The notes: generated by a model from the letters alone, not told the origin. Positions 17,487 to 27,742 are shown, numbered from the stretch's first letter. The stretch: DNA of 57,266 bases from Rhizorhapis sp. SPR117 (GCF_021742065.1 NZ_JAKKIE010000025.1:1-57266), one strand, 5' to 3'. Made by a program: numbers and translations.

Positions 17487-18346
17487 GATATGAGTTTTCC
17501 GTCCGCATAGGCCCTGCTTCCTTTCGCATTGGTTCGGCCTGGGCTGCGCCTGTCGAACATTTGCGCCGGTTATATGAGAGCTATCCCGCGCCAGAGGGCG
17601 GGCTGGTCGATTTTTCCGTGCGTCTGGAGCCCGCAACGCCGTTGCGGCGGTGGTTGCGGCCATCGGTTGCCATTGCGGGCGACTATATGCTGCCTGATGC
17701 CGCGCCACTGCCGCTCGCGCAGGGCTTGCTGGCGGCGGAAATGGGCATGAACCTGCAAATGGCGCTTGGTTGGCGGCGGCATATGTTGCTGCATGCGTCC
17801 TGTGTGGAAAAGGACGGGCGCGCGCTGGTGATGACCGGGGCATCGGGATCGGGCAAGTCCACGCTGGCCGCGATGTTGGGTGAACGCGGCTGGCGGCTCA
17901 TGGGCGACGAATTCGCGTTGCTTGATGTGCAAGAAGGCGAAATTTTTGCATTTCCCCGCCTTATTTCACTGAAGAACGGCGCCATAAACGTGATGGGGCA
18001 GTGTGCCGATCCGTCGCGCTTTGGCCCATTGATGAAAGCCACGCCGAAGGGCGACATCCGCCACCTCGTCCCCTGTCCTGATGCAATTGCACGGATGGGG
18101 GAGGGCGCTATGCCCGCCATGCTGCTTTTTCCGCGATTCGGTTTTTCACCCGCGGTCCGGCCAGTGATGAAAAGCGAAAGCTTCATTCGTTTGACGCAGG
18201 CGTCGACCAATTATGTCGCACTGGGCGAAGCAGGCTTTACAGCGTTGGCCCGATTTGTCGAAACCGTGTCAGCGCACGCCATCGATTATGGATCGGGGGA
18301 AGAGGCGCTGTCGCTGGTCGAACGGTTATGGGATGCGGCAACATGA
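17483..18346 (+). CDS. HprK-related kinase A
   Basis: A 287-residue P-loop kinase related to HPr kinase/phosphorylase, starting with GTG that overlaps the PqqD-like stop (GTGA). Key elements: HAS at 104-106, P-loop GASGSGKST at 119-127 and GDE at 141-143, the acidic segment that follows the P-loop in HprK-like kinases. No HPr or PTS gene is nearby, so its target is probably not HPr; in lasso-peptide clusters homologous kinases phosphorylate the precursor peptide. The adjacent PqqD-like and nucleotidyltransferase genes support a peptide or protein modification role. Substrate unknown. Confidence 0.8.
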   Translation: MRYEFSVRIGPASFRIGSAWAAPVEHLRRLYESYPAPEGGLVDFSVRLEPATPLRRWLRPSVAIAGDYMLPDAAPLPLAQGLLAAEMGMNLQMALGWRRHMLLHASCVEKDGRALVMTGASGSGKSTLAAMLGERGWRLMGDEFALLDVQEGEIFAFPRLISLKNGAINVMGQCADPSRFGPLMKATPKGDIRHLVPCPDAIARMGEGAMPAMLLFPRFGFSPAVRPVMKSESFIRLTQASTNYVALGEAGFTALARFVETVSAHAIDYGSGEEALSLVERLWDAAT

Positions 18347-19338
18347 GTGCGCTTGTGCTGGTACAGGCACTGCGCGACCCGGCGTCGGTCACGGATCTCG
18401 ATATGGCGGGGTGGAACGGCTTGATCGCCATGGCACGGGCGGAACAATTGATCGGCAGTCTTGCCTATCGATTTGGCGGTCTTGCCCTGCCTGCCGCTGT
18501 TGAGCGGATGATGCTGGATGCGCGCCGCCATGCCACATTTGTGAGGCGGCAGGCGTTGTGGGAAGCCGATCGTGCCCGCGTCGCGCTGGCTGGGGTCGAT
18601 GCGCCGGTCATCCTGCTGAAAGGCACGGCGTATGTGGCCGCCGGATTGCGGGCCGGAGTGGGCCGACATATTGGCGATCTTGACATCATGGTCCCGCGCC
18701 CGGCGCTAACGAGGGTGGAAAAGGCGTTGATCTCCGCCGGTTGGGAATGGGTGAAGCCCGATCCTTATGACGATCAATATTATCGCCGCTGGATGCATGA
18801 ATTGCCGCCGCTCATCCACAAGGAGCGCGACCGGATGATCGATGTGCATCATACGATATTGCCATTGACCGCGCGACAGAGGCCCGATGCCGATGCGATG
18901 ATCGCCGACCGTCTGAAACTGGACAACGGCCTGTCCGTCCTGGCGCCCGAGGATATGGTGCTGCATTGCATTGCGCACCTGTTTGCTGATGGCGACCTAG
19001 CCGGGGGCTTGCGGAATTTATGGGATCTGCATTGCCTGTTGGATGATTTTGGCACTAACCCCGCATTTGCGGAGCGACTGGAGCAACGGGCGGCGCGCCA
19101 TCAGCTTGCGGCGCATCTGAAGCGCGCTGTCAGGCTGTCGTCCTATCTTTATGGTGCCGGAGCGGACCTGACTCTCTCCGACCGATTCTATATCCGTCGC
19201 TTGCTCGCCCGTGATGAGTGGGGCCGGGAAACGCAAAAGCTGGCGCGGCTTGCCTTCTATGTGCGCTCGCACTGGCTGCGCATGCCGCCGCTGATGCTGG
19301 CGCGGCACTTATGGACCAAGTGGCGCAAGGGGCGATAA
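18343..19338 (+). CDS. Nucleotidyltransferase-family protein of the HprK/PqqD cassette
   Basis: A 331-residue protein of the uncharacterised nucleotidyltransferase group (PF14907 type). The N-terminal helical part is followed by the nucleotidyltransferase core: LLKGTAYVA at about 91-99 and GRHIGDLDIMV at 107-117, with the metal-binding pair D112/D114, then a C-terminal helical region with basic tail WTKWRKGR. ATG 18343 overlaps the kinase stop by four bases, so PqqD-like protein, kinase and transferase are translationally coupled. The same trio occurs in paeninodin-type lasso clusters, where the transferase acts on a phosphorylated peptide; here the substrate is unknown. Confidence 0.75.
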   Translation: MSALVLVQALRDPASVTDLDMAGWNGLIAMARAEQLIGSLAYRFGGLALPAAVERMMLDARRHATFVRRQALWEADRARVALAGVDAPVILLKGTAYVAAGLRAGVGRHIGDLDIMVPRPALTRVEKALISAGWEWVKPDPYDDQYYRRWMHELPPLIHKERDRMIDVHHTILPLTARQRPDADAMIADRLKLDNGLSVLAPEDMVLHCIAHLFADGDLAGGLRNLWDLHCLLDDFGTNPAFAERLEQRAARHQLAAHLKRAVRLSSYLYGAGADLTLSDRFYIRRLLARDEWGRETQKLARLAFYVRSHWLRMPPLMLARHLWTKWRKGR

Positions 19339-19367
19339 TCCGTCTTTGAGCGGATGATCTTCGGCGG

Positions 19368-19802
19368 TTAGCGCACCATTTCCATTGCCGCGTTGCAGGC
19401 CAATTGATCTGCACGTTCGTTTTCCGGGTGGCCGTTATGGCCCCTTACCCATTGCCATTCGATCCTATGGCGTCGGGTCGCTTCCAATAACGCCTGCCAC
19501 AGATCGGCATTTTTGACCGGCTTGCGATCAGCGGTGCGCCAGCCGTTTTTCTGCCAACCGAAGATCCATTTGGTGATGCCGTCCTTCACATAATTGCTGT
19601 CGGTCGACAGAACGACCTGACAGGGACGTTTCAGTGCGTTGAGCGCCTCGATCGCGGCCATCAGTTCCATGCGGTTGTTGGTGGTGTTGCTCTCTCCGCC
19701 CGACAGTTCCATTTCCTTGTCGCCATAGCGGATCAGGGCGCCCCAGCCGCCGGGGCCCGGATTGCCCTTGCACGCGCCATCGGTGAATATCTCTACGGTC
19801 AT
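19368..19802 (-). CDS. rnhA: Ribonuclease HI
   Basis: Cytosolic endonuclease of 144 residues that cuts the RNA strand of RNA-DNA hybrids. All four catalytic acids are present: D8 ([15 protein letters not shown]), E46 (RMEL), D68 (STDSNYV) and D132 (ERADQLA); the catalytic-loop histidine lies in [10 protein letters not shown]. Its ATG overlaps the homoserine kinase stop by four bases; the unit ispH-thrB-rnhA is conserved in alphaproteobacteria. Convergent with the nucleotidyltransferase gene over 29 bp. Confidence 0.97.
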   Translation of the reverse strand: MTVEIFTDGACKGNPGPGGWGALIRYGDKEMELSGGESNTTNNRMELMAAIEALNALKRPCQVVLSTDSNYVKDGITKWIFGWQKNGWRTADRKPVKNADLWQALLEATRRHRIEWQWVRGHNGHPENERADQLACNAAMEMVR

Positions 19803-20761
19803 GCGCCGGTCAATTCACCTGGCTTCGCACCGGCATAGAAATCCAGCCGGCGCAGAAAGGCGAGCGGGTCCTTGCGTGTCACCAGCGCACCGGGCGGCGT
19901 GTTGATCCAGTCATAGGCCCGCGTGAGCAGGAAACGCAGCGCTGCTCCCCGGCATAATGTAGAAAAAGCCTGCCGTTCTTCTGCGCTCAAACCAAATGCC
20001 TCCTCATAGCCCCGAACCAGCGCCGCACCGCGATCCGCATGATAATTGCGACCGTCGAAATCGAAGCACCAGGCAGCGTGGGTCACGGCAACGTCATAGG
20101 CGCGCACATCGGTGCAACTGAAATAAAAGTCGATGATGCCGGTCACTTCATCGCCATGCATCAGCACATTATCGGGAAACAGATCGGCGTGGACAACCGC
20201 ACGAGGCAGGCCGGTTGGCCAGTGCGCGTCCAGATAAACAAGCTCATCTGCTACGCGGCGCGCAAGACCGGGTGCTATGTCATCGAAATGCACACCGCAT
20301 TTGTCCGCCAGATCGTGCCAGCCGACAAGGTCGAGAGCATTTGCGCGGCGCCCTGAAAAATCGGCTGCTGCTGTGTGCAGTTCGCCAAGAGCGCAGCCCG
20401 CGGCGTGGCTTTGTGCGGGAGTTGGCTCGGTCACCGAAATCCCGGTCAGGAATTCGATGAGACAGGCCGGGCGCCCCGCAAGCTGTTGCAGTTGATTGCC
20501 CTCACGGTCGGCAATGAACCGTGGCACCTTGCATCCGCGCACCGCCAGATGATCGAGTAAATCCATGAAAAAGGGCAGATCCGCTTCATTCACCCGCTTT
20601 TCATAGAGAGTCAGAATGAAGCGATCCCGGGTGGTTTCAAGCAGGTAATTGCTGTTTTCCACGCCTTCGGCAATGCCTTTGGCCGACAGCAACTCGCCAA
20701 CATCATAGCGTGTCAGGAATGCGGCCATATCTTCGGCCGGAACATGCGTATAAACTGCCAT
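19799..20761 (-). CDS. thrB: Homoserine kinase, aminoglycoside-phosphotransferase fold
   Basis: A 320-residue kinase converting homoserine to O-phosphohomoserine in threonine synthesis. It belongs to the APH-fold ThrB type found in alphaproteobacteria, not the GHMP type of E. coli: N-terminal [15 protein letters not shown], nucleotide-binding region, then the Brenner motif [11 protein letters not shown] and the metal-binding IIDFYFS. It sits 6 bp after ispH and overlaps rnhA, so the three are probably one transcript. Related choline/homoserine kinases look similar, but length and neighbours fit ThrB. Confidence 0.93.
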   Translation of the reverse strand: MAVYTHVPAEDMAAFLTRYDVGELLSAKGIAEGVENSNYLLETTRDRFILTLYEKRVNEADLPFFMDLLDHLAVRGCKVPRFIADREGNQLQQLAGRPACLIEFLTGISVTEPTPAQSHAAGCALGELHTAAADFSGRRANALDLVGWHDLADKCGVHFDDIAPGLARRVADELVYLDAHWPTGLPRAVVHADLFPDNVLMHGDEVTGIIDFYFSCTDVRAYDVAVTHAAWCFDFDGRNYHADRGAALVRGYEEAFGLSAEERQAFSTLCRGAALRFLLTRAYDWINTPPGALVTRKDPLAFLRRLDFYAGAKPGELTGA

Positions 20762-20767
20762 GCGCGC

Positions 20768-21727
20768 TTACGCCGCCTCCAGCCCGCGAGGCAGTTTGAA
20801 GGCGATATTTTCACGCGCCGTTTCCACCTGTTTCTCGGTAACGGCGAAGCGTTCGCCCAGATGGTCGACGACTTCGCGCACCAAAGTCTCTGGCGCCGAC
20901 GCGCCTGCGGTGATGCCCAATGTGCGCACGCCAGTCATCCAGGCGGGATCGATATCTGTTGCGCGCTGGATCAAATGGGCCGGGGTTCCTTCGCGTTCGG
21001 CGACTTCGACCAGGCGCAGAGAATTGGAACTGTTCGGTGCGCCGATCACCAGCATCAGGTCGCAAGCCAAAGCGATCGCCTTGACCGCGGCCTGACGGTT
21101 GGATGTAGCATAGCAAATATCCTCCCCCTTGGGCGCGACGATGGCTGGAAAACGGTGTTGCAGTGTCGCCACAATGGCCGCCGTGTCGTCAACCGATAAG
21201 GTGGTCTGGGTCAGAAAGGCCAGGTTTTCGGCATCCTTGGGCATGAAGGCCCTGGCGTCGTCCACGGTTTCGATCAACGTCATCGTGCCATCGGGCACCT
21301 GACCAAAGGTTCCGATAACTTCAGGGTGACCCTTATGACCGATGAACAGGATATGGCGTCCGCCCTCTACCTGTCGTTCGGCCTGCCGATGCACCTTCGA
21401 TACCAGCGGGCAGGTCGCGTCCAGATAGGATAGTCCCCGCGCCTCTGCTGTGGCCGGTACGGATTTGGGCACGCCATGCGCGGAAAAAACCACGGGCACG
21501 CCATCAGGAACCTTGTCCAGTTCCTCCACGAATATTGCGCCCTTGGCCTTCAGATTGTCGACCACATATTTGTTGTGCACGATTTCGTGCCGAACATAGA
21601 CGGGTGTCCCATATTTCTCGATGGCGCGTTCGACAATGGTAATGGCGCGATCAACGCCGGCGCAGAAGCCGCGCGGCGCCGCGATCAAAATGTTCAGGGA
21701 AGGGTGGTTGCTTTCGCAATGGATCAT
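20768..21727 (-). CDS. ispH: 4-hydroxy-3-methylbut-2-enyl diphosphate reductase
   Basis: Last enzyme of the MEP isoprenoid pathway, an iron-sulfur protein of 319 residues making IPP and DMAPP. The three cluster cysteines are C22 (PRGFCAGV), C106 ([11 protein letters not shown]) and C205 ([10 protein letters not shown]); the active-site histidines lie in RHEIVHN and FSAHGVP. I use the ATG at 21727 (MIHCES), because the longer frame to 21826 adds an atypical basic extension that crosses the divergent lipoprotein promoter. dxr of the same pathway lies at 40480. First gene of the ispH-thrB-rnhA unit. Confidence 0.96.
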   Translation of the reverse strand: MIHCESNHPSLNILIAAPRGFCAGVDRAITIVERAIEKYGTPVYVRHEIVHNKYVVDNLKAKGAIFVEELDKVPDGVPVVFSAHGVPKSVPATAEARGLSYLDATCPLVSKVHRQAERQVEGGRHILFIGHKGHPEVIGTFGQVPDGTMTLIETVDDARAFMPKDAENLAFLTQTTLSVDDTAAIVATLQHRFPAIVAPKGEDICYATSNRQAAVKAIALACDLMLVIGAPNSSNSLRLVEVAEREGTPAHLIQRATDIDPAWMTGVRTLGITAGASAPETLVREVVDHLGERFAVTEKQVETARENIAFKLPRGLEAA

Positions 21728-21836
21728 GGGAAGAGCCTGTAGTCTGTTCTGCGCATGAACAAAAGCCGGTTCCTTTCGGTTGCGTGTCTCTTGCCGCGCG
21801 GATAAGAAGCCCGAACGCCTTTGCAAGGGATATAGT

Positions 21837-22478
21837 GTGTCAGTTCAAAAAGCCTTCACCGCCAGCCTCGTCCTTTTGTCGCTTGGCGGCTGCGCCAAGG
21901 TTGGCGACATCGATGTTACAGGCGGCATTGTCGCCGCGCGCTCGGCCTGCCCCATGGTCGGGATTCCTAATTATACCGGGGACATTACGCTGTTCAACCC
22001 ACCCGAAAGTCGCGAGGCGCGGGCGATTGACATAGTCGCCAATATAACGAACCTGCGGTCGACCTGCGATGACAGCGGCGCGCAAATCTACACCCAGGCG
22101 ACATTCGACGTGCTGGCCCGACGCAGCGACCCCACTGGCGCGCGCGACGTGACCCTGCCCTATTTCGCAACGGTCATGCGCGGCGGAACGGCCGTGGTGT
22201 CAAAGCGTGTCGGTCAGGTCACGGTGCATTTCGAAGATGGCCAATATCGCGCCAGCGCAAGTGATTCGGCGCAATCCTATGTGGACAAGGGACAGGCCAC
22301 ATTGCCTGCGGACATACAGGAACGCATCACGCGCAAGCGTAAGGCGGGCGATTCCGATGCCGCGGTTGATCCCATGGCTGATCCTGCGGTTCGCGCGGCG
22401 TTGCAACGAACCAGTTTTGAGTTGCTCGTCGGGTTCAATCTGACCCAGGACCAGCTCAAATATAATGTGACGCGTTGA
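21837..22478 (+). CDS. Putative outer-membrane or periplasmic lipoprotein, 213 aa
   Basis: Starts with GTG at 21837, supported by AAGGGA six bases upstream. The first 19 residues form a lipoprotein signal (basic start, hydrophobic core VLLSLGGC, lipidated Cys19). The mature part of about 195 residues has no motif that I recognise; it includes a segment naming repeated beta-like stretches ([30 protein letters not shown]) and ends [12 protein letters not shown]. It is divergent from ispH and lies 60 bp before argS. Two further cysteines may form a disulfide. Conserved hypothetical lipoprotein; function unknown. Confidence 0.8.
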   Translation: MSVQKAFTASLVLLSLGGCAKVGDIDVTGGIVAARSACPMVGIPNYTGDITLFNPPESREARAIDIVANITNLRSTCDDSGAQIYTQATFDVLARRSDPTGARDVTLPYFATVMRGGTAVVSKRVGQVTVHFEDGQYRASASDSAQSYVDKGQATLPADIQERITRKRKAGDSDAAVDPMADPAVRAALQRTSFELLVGFNLTQDQLKYNVTR

Positions 22479-22538
22479 TTTTCAGCGGCTAGGCGGCGTC
22501 CTGCTCTGTCGCCAGCCGGCAGATATAAAGGCCATGCT

Positions 22539-24266
22539 TTGACACTTTACGCCCGTTTCGCCGCGCATGTGAATGCGGCGCTCGATGCTCTGGAACTGGA
22601 CGGCACATTGCCGCCGGGCCTGCCACGCAAGTCCGTGGCGGTCGAACCGCCGCGCGATCCAGCACATGGCGACCTTTCCACCAATGCCGCGATGGTGCTC
22701 GCCAAGGGCGCAAAGACCAATCCTCGCGCGCTGGCTGAAAAAATTCTCGAAAAACTGACCGCACTTGGCGAGGTGGCGAGCGGAGAGATTGCAGGACCCG
22801 GTTTCATCAACCTGCGCCTGACCGATTCGACCTGGCGGGCGGAACTCGCCGCTATCCATGCCGAGGGTGAGGATTATGGCCGTTCCGACATGGGCCAGGG
22901 CGTGCGGGTCAATGTCGAATATGTTTCGGCCAACCCTACCGGACCCATGCACATGGGCCACTGCCGAGGCGCGGTGGTGGGCGATGCGCTGGCGACCCTG
23001 CTGGAATATGTCGGGTACAAGGTTACGCGTGAATATTATATCAACGACGCGGGCGGTCAGGTGGATGTGCTCGCCCGCTCCGCGCATTTGCGTTATTGCG
23101 AGGCGTTGGGCGAAGATGTCGGGGAGATTCCTGAAGGACTGTACCCCGGCGATTATTTGAAGCCGGTAGGCGAAAAACTGGCTGCCGAATATGGACGTGC
23201 CTATGTTGCCGCGCCTGAAACCGAATGGCTGACGCTGTTCCGTATGCAAGCGGTCGCGGCGATGATGGACATGATCCGCGCGGATCTGGCCCTGCTTGGC
23301 ATTCATCATGACGTTTTCTCGTCCGAGGCGGAATTGCAGGCGGCGGGCAAGCCGGAAGCGGCCGCAGCGGAATTGCGCGCGCGGGACCTCGTCTATGACG
23401 GGGTGCTGGAAGCGCCCAAGGGGGAAGCGCCTGAGGATTGGGAACCGGTCGAGTTGCCGCTGTTCCGCTCGACGCAATTTGGCGATGATCAGGACCGGCC
23501 GATCAAGAAATCGAACGGCGGCTGGACCTATTTCGGCGCGGATCTGGCCTATCATTATCAAAAGGCGCAGTCCGCCGATCAGTTGATCGACATATGGGGT
23601 GCGGACCATGCCGGTACGGTCAAGCGGATTCAGGCGGCCGTGCGCGCGCTGACCCATGACACTGTGCCCTTTGACGTCAAATTGGTGCAGATGGTTCGTC
23701 TGTTGCGCGATGGCGAGCCGGTCAAGATGTCGAAGCGGGCGGGAAATTTCGTGACGCTGGCGGATGTTGTCGAAGAAGTCGGCAAGGATGTCGTCCGTTT
23801 CACCATGCTGACGCGCAAGGCTGATGCGCAGATGGATTTCGATTTCGCCAAGGTGGTTGAAGCGTCGAAGGACAATCCCGTTTTCTACGTGCAATATGCC
23901 CATGCACGCATCTGTTCGCTGGAACGCAAGGCTCGGGAGGCGGGTATGAACCTGTCGCCGCCTGAGCTGTCCCTGCTTGGGACAGAGGAGTTGGCGCTGA
24001 TAAAATTGGCTTCGCAGTTCCCCAGGATTGTGGAATCTGCGGCGCAAAGTCATGAACCGCATCGTATTGCCTTCTATCTGGGCGATCTGGCGGCGGCCTT
24101 TCATGCATTCTGGAATATGGGCAATGACCGGCCTGAATTGCGGATGGTCATTGTGGGTGATGCAGCTACTACTTCGGCACGGCTTTTCCTGGCCGGTGGA
24201 ATAGGGCAGATTGTGCGTAACGGATTGGCGCTTATGGGGGTGCAGGCCCTTTCGGAGATGCAGTAA
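22539..24266 (+). CDS. argS: Arginyl-tRNA synthetase
   Basis: Class I synthetase, 575 residues, charging tRNA-Arg. The HIGH-type motif reads HMGH in [15 protein letters not shown] and the KMSKS-type motif KMSKRAG; an N-terminal tRNA-recognition domain ([13 protein letters not shown]) and a C-terminal anticodon-binding helical domain flank the core. The start codon is TTG at 22539: no in-frame ATG or GTG lies upstream, the ATG at 22534 is out of frame, and AAAGG lies at usable spacing. The stop overlaps the next start (TAATG), coupling it to the SPOR protein. Confidence 0.97.
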   Translation: MTLYARFAAHVNAALDALELDGTLPPGLPRKSVAVEPPRDPAHGDLSTNAAMVLAKGAKTNPRALAEKILEKLTALGEVASGEIAGPGFINLRLTDSTWRAELAAIHAEGEDYGRSDMGQGVRVNVEYVSANPTGPMHMGHCRGAVVGDALATLLEYVGYKVTREYYINDAGGQVDVLARSAHLRYCEALGEDVGEIPEGLYPGDYLKPVGEKLAAEYGRAYVAAPETEWLTLFRMQAVAAMMDMIRADLALLGIHHDVFSSEAELQAAGKPEAAAAELRARDLVYDGVLEAPKGEAPEDWEPVELPLFRSTQFGDDQDRPIKKSNGGWTYFGADLAYHYQKAQSADQLIDIWGADHAGTVKRIQAAVRALTHDTVPFDVKLVQMVRLLRDGEPVKMSKRAGNFVTLADVVEEVGKDVVRFTMLTRKADAQMDFDFAKVVEASKDNPVFYVQYAHARICSLERKAREAGMNLSPPELSLLGTEELALIKLASQFPRIVESAAQSHEPHRIAFYLGDLAAAFHAFWNMGNDRPELRMVIVGDAATTSARLFLAGGIGQIVRNGLALMGVQALSEMQ

Positions 24267-25009
24267 TGACCGATTACGACCGTGAGAGTCTGGATCTTCA
24301 GGATGAAGACCGGTTGCCCTGGCTGGAGGCTGTTGACGATGCCGATGACGAGGAGGGGGTTTCTATCATCCGCCTTGTCCTGCTGATCGTTGCGGGCCTG
24401 GTGTTTCTGGGGGGCGTTATCGGTGGCATATACTGGTTGCAATCCGATCGTTCCGCTGATGGTGACGGCACGCTGATCGCTGCCCCGGAGGGGGCCTACA
24501 AGATTCCTGCGGAAAACCCCGATGCCCGGCAATTTCAGGGCGAAGGCGATACCAGTTTTGCAACGAGCGAAGGCTTGGAAGGCGGCGGCAAGATCGATCC
24601 GGGGCAACTTCCCGAAACGCCAGTGACCGAAGCGGCCAAGCCTGCGCCGCCGCCCGCTCCCAAATCTGCTGCGCCAGCGGCTCCGTCGGCCAAGGTGAAG
24701 GCACAGGTTGCGGACAACACGAAGCTTGTGCCCACAACATCCAAAACCGCACAAAAGCCTGCCGCCGCTGGCGGCGCGATGATCCAGCTTGGCGCCTATG
24801 GATCGCACAGTGGGGCGGAACAGGCGTGGACGGCATTATCAAAACGTTTCGATTATCTTGCAGAGATGGGAAAATCGATCTCTCCCGTGGACGTCAATGG
24901 TGCGACCCTGTACCGTTTGCGTGCCGCGGCCACGTCCAATGCGCAGGCGAAAACGCTTTGCGGCAAGTTGAAGGTGGCAGGCGAAAATTGTCTGGTAGTG
25001 CCGAACTGA
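24266..25009 (+). CDS. SPOR-domain cell-division/envelope protein
   Basis: A 247-residue bitopic protein: acidic cytoplasmic N-terminus, one membrane helix at about 34-57 (IIRLVLLIVAGLVFLGGV), a proline/alanine-rich periplasmic linker, and a C-terminal SPOR domain from about 167 to the end (MIQLGAYGSHSGAEQAW ... LYRLRAA). SPOR domains bind denuded glycan strands at the septum. The genes around it, nagZ downstream and scpAB beyond, relate to peptidoglycan recycling and chromosome segregation, matching a conserved alphaproteobacterial cluster. Topology is inferred from the sequence. Confidence 0.9.
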   Translation: MTDYDRESLDLQDEDRLPWLEAVDDADDEEGVSIIRLVLLIVAGLVFLGGVIGGIYWLQSDRSADGDGTLIAAPEGAYKIPAENPDARQFQGEGDTSFATSEGLEGGGKIDPGQLPETPVTEAAKPAPPPAPKSAAPAAPSAKVKAQVADNTKLVPTTSKTAQKPAAAGGAMIQLGAYGSHSGAEQAWTALSKRFDYLAEMGKSISPVDVNGATLYRLRAAATSNAQAKTLCGKLKVAGENCLVVPN

Positions 25010-25046
25010 ATATTCGATCCGTCCTGTTGGAAAGTAATCGCGTCAT

Positions 25047-26054
25047 ATGAAACCCGTCATTTTCGGTCTTTCCGGCCTGGTGCTGACCGATGATGAACGC
25101 GCGCTTTTTCGGGAGGCGGACCCTGCGGGCTATATTATTTTCAAGCGCAACGTGGGGGATGCGGACCAACTTCGTGCTTTGACCGATACGCTGCGCACGC
25201 TGCATGGGCGCGAAAATGTCGCCATCATGATAGATCAGGAGGGTGGCCGCGTGGCGCGGATGCAGCCGCCTCTATGGCCTGCCTTCCCTCCTGGCGCAGC
25301 ATTCGACAGATTGTACGACATCGCTCCGGTCAGTGCGATAGAGGCCGCGCGCAATAATGCGCAGGCAATAGCCGTCATGTTGCGTGAAGTCGGGATCAAC
25401 GTGGATGCGCTGCCATTGCTCGACGTGCGGCAACCGGGCGCCAATGATATTATCGGCGACCGTGCGCTGGGCGGCGAGCCTTTGAGGGTCGCGGCGCTGG
25501 GTCGGGCCATTTTGGATGGGCTGCAGCGCGGCGGGGTGAGCGGCATCGTCAAACATATGCCCGGACATGGTCGGGCCATGGTCGACAGCCATCTGGATTT
25601 GCCGGTCGTGGATGCCGATGAGGCCGCTTTGGAAATTGACATATCGCCGTTCCGCGCGCTGAATGACGCCGCGATGGGAATGACGGCGCACATCATCTAT
25701 ACTGCCTGGGACAAGGAACGTCCCTGCAGCCTGTCGCCTGTGGTTATCGAAAACATCATCCGCGGCCGCATCGGTTTTGATAGCCTGCTGATGTCGGACG
25801 ATCTCGACATGAAAGCATTGAAGGGCGACATTCCCGCGCTGGCAGCCGGAGTCGTTGCGGCGGGGTGCGATCTGGCGCTTAATTGCTGGGGCCGGATGGA
25901 TGAGATGCAGGGCATTGCCAATGCGCTCGACGAGATTCGTCCGGAATCGCGCGCGCGCCTTGATCGCGCGATGGCGGCTATCGCCCAACCGATGGAGGAG
26001 CGTCCCTTTGCGGAACTTGTCGCAAAGCGCGACGCGCTGTTGGCGCTCGCATGA
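25047..26054 (+). CDS. nagZ: Beta-N-acetylhexosaminidase NagZ
   Basis: Cytosolic family-3 glycoside hydrolase, 335 residues, that removes N-acetylglucosamine from recycled anhydromuropeptides. The substrate loop KHMPGHGRAMVDSH contains the GH3 NagZ histidine, and LLMSDDLDMKAL carries the catalytic nucleophile aspartate. QEGGRVARMQPP near residue 68 is the conserved substrate-binding motif. Its last bases overlap the scpA start (ATGA). Length is typical. Confidence 0.95.
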   Translation: MKPVIFGLSGLVLTDDERALFREADPAGYIIFKRNVGDADQLRALTDTLRTLHGRENVAIMIDQEGGRVARMQPPLWPAFPPGAAFDRLYDIAPVSAIEAARNNAQAIAVMLREVGINVDALPLLDVRQPGANDIIGDRALGGEPLRVAALGRAILDGLQRGGVSGIVKHMPGHGRAMVDSHLDLPVVDADEAALEIDISPFRALNDAAMGMTAHIIYTAWDKERPCSLSPVVIENIIRGRIGFDSLLMSDDLDMKALKGDIPALAAGVVAAGCDLALNCWGRMDEMQGIANALDEIRPESRARLDRAMAAIAQPMEERPFAELVAKRDALLALA

Positions 26055-26851
26055 ATGATGTTGCGGCCGATTGGGCGGATATAATGGACCGCCCTGCGAT
26101 GATGCCGGGATCACCGGATGTTCTGACGGTCGACGTCGACGGCTGGGAAGGGCCGCTGGACCTTTTGCTGGCGCTGGCCCGCACGCAGAAGGTGGATCTG
26201 CGGGAACTATCCATATTGGCATTGGTCGAGCAATATCTGGCCTTCATCGAGGGCGCACGCGAGCTGAAGCTGGAACTGGCGGCGGATTATCTGGTGATGG
26301 CGGCCTGGCTTGCTTACCTTAAATCCGGGCTGTTGCTGCCACGGGACGCCGAAGTTGATCCATCGCCTGAAGAATTGGCGTTGCGTCTTCAATTGCGGTT
26401 GCAGCGGCTGAATGCAATGCGAGAGGCGGGGGCCAGATTGCTGGCACGCGACCGGATTGGCCGGGACGTGTTCGTTCGTCCGGCACCAGAAGGGCTGCGC
26501 ACGGTTCGCAAGACCGCGTGGGATGCTTCGATTTTCGACCTGCTGGCCGCGTATGGACAGATCCGTGCGCGGACCCAGCCCGCGATGCACATCGTTGCCC
26601 GCCGTGCGGTGATGACACTGGAGGAAGCGATCGAGCGGGTTGGACGGCTGGTCGGCACGCGTCTGGATTGGACGCAACTGGAAAGCTTCCTTCCCGATGG
26701 AGCCACGCCTGCATTGCGCAAATCGGCGCTGGCGAGCAGTTTCGTCGCGGCGCTGGAGCTGGCGCGGCAGGGGCGGGTGGACATCATGCAGGATGGTATC
26801 TTCGAACCGCTGTTCCTGCGCTCTGTGGGGATTGAGGCGGCTGCGCCATGA
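26051..26851 (+). CDS. scpA: Segregation and condensation protein A
   Basis: Kleisin subunit of the SMC-ScpAB condensin, 266 residues. The N-terminal domain begins after a short variable part with VDVDGWEGPLDLLLALARTQKVDL, the ScpA signature that contacts the SMC neck; the C-terminal winged helix that binds the SMC head follows (about 190-266). It overlaps nagZ upstream and scpB downstream by four bases each, indicating stoichiometric coupled translation. No smc gene lies in the window. Confidence 0.95.
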   Translation: MNDVAADWADIMDRPAMMPGSPDVLTVDVDGWEGPLDLLLALARTQKVDLRELSILALVEQYLAFIEGARELKLELAADYLVMAAWLAYLKSGLLLPRDAEVDPSPEELALRLQLRLQRLNAMREAGARLLARDRIGRDVFVRPAPEGLRTVRKTAWDASIFDLLAAYGQIRARTQPAMHIVARRAVMTLEEAIERVGRLVGTRLDWTQLESFLPDGATPALRKSALASSFVAALELARQGRVDIMQDGIFEPLFLRSVGIEAAAP

Positions 26852-27438
26852 TCCAGCCCGACGATTTTGCGCGTGCGATCGAAGCAGCCCTGTTCGCTTC
26901 CGACAAGCCGCTGACTATCGCCGAAATTCGGCACTATGCCGGAGATCAGGGAGATATTGCAGAGACGCTGGCCCGATTGGCGGAGGATTATGCGGCCCGC
27001 GGTATCCATCTGGTCGAGCGCGGCGGGCGCTGGCATTTTCAGACCGCGCCTGACCTGGCTCATATTCTGCGTCAGGAAAAAGAAGAACCGCGCAAACTTT
27101 CCCGCGCAGGCATGGAGACTCTGGCGATCATCGCTTATCATGAGCCGGTCAGCCGCGCTGAAATAGAGGCTATACGCGGTGTGCAGGTTGCCAAGGGTAC
27201 GCTCGATGTGTTGATGGAGGCAGGCTGGGTCCGGCCTGCTGGCCGCCGCGAAGTGCCGGGGCGGCCATTGCTGTTTGCAACCACGAGCGAATTTTTGTCG
27301 CATTTCGGCCTTGCCAGCCGCCGCGACCTGCCGGGTATCGATGACCTGCGGGCAGCCGGATTGCTTGACCCGGTCGATCTGGCGCTTGAGGGGGCGGCTG
27401 GGCAATCGGCACTGGAAAGTGACGACGAAGACGCCTAG
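26848..27438 (+). CDS. scpB: Segregation and condensation protein B
   Basis: Kite subunit of the condensin complex, 196 residues, dimerising and binding the middle of ScpA. Two winged-helix domains are visible; the second contains LSRAGMETLAIIAYHEPVSR and IRGVQVAKGTLDVLMEAGWV, the strongest family motif. ATG overlaps the scpA stop. A gap of 28 bp with AAGGAG leads to tatA, so the Tat genes may be co-transcribed. Confidence 0.96.
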   Translation: MIQPDDFARAIEAALFASDKPLTIAEIRHYAGDQGDIAETLARLAEDYAARGIHLVERGGRWHFQTAPDLAHILRQEKEEPRKLSRAGMETLAIIAYHEPVSRAEIEAIRGVQVAKGTLDVLMEAGWVRPAGRREVPGRPLLFATTSEFLSHFGLASRRDLPGIDDLRAAGLLDPVDLALEGAAGQSALESDDEDA

Positions 27439-27466
27439 ATAGGACACACGCACAAGGAGAATTGAA

Positions 27467-27703
27467 ATGGGTGGCCTTAGCATCTGGCATTGGCTGATTG
27501 TGGGTATCGTCGTGATGCTGCTGTTTGGCAAAGGCCGGTTTTCCGACATGATGGGCGATGTGGCCAAGGGTTTGAAAAGCTTCAAAAGGGGGCTTACCGA
27601 TGACGAGGAAAGCCCCCCTGTAAAACCCGCCAGCCGCATTGATTCCCAATCCGCTTCGGAAAAAACGGCGCAATCGGTAACGGAAGAGCACAAGCAGGGC
27701 TGA
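27467..27703 (+). CDS. tatA: Sec-independent translocase subunit TatA
   Basis: A 78-residue pore-forming subunit of the Tat protein export system. One N-terminal membrane helix ([16 protein letters not shown]) is followed by the FGKGR hinge, the amphipathic helix [18 protein letters not shown] and an acidic tail. AAGGAG lies eight bases upstream. The Tat system here would serve, among others, the twin-arginine protein at 16741. Confidence 0.96.
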   Translation: MGGLSIWHWLIVGIVVMLLFGKGRFSDMMGDVAKGLKSFKRGLTDDEESPPVKPASRIDSQSASEKTAQSVTEEHKQG

Positions 27704-27742
27704 TCGGCTTTACGCCGTCACATTATCGGATAACAGAGCCAG

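Noticed and set aside
22482..24104. 540-aa minus-strand frame across argS
   Set aside because: Antisense of arginyl-tRNA synthetase, whose motifs are clear on the plus strand.
26389..27693. 434-aa minus-strand frame across scpA, scpB and tatA
   Set aside because: Covers three well-supported plus-strand genes and has no recognisable features.
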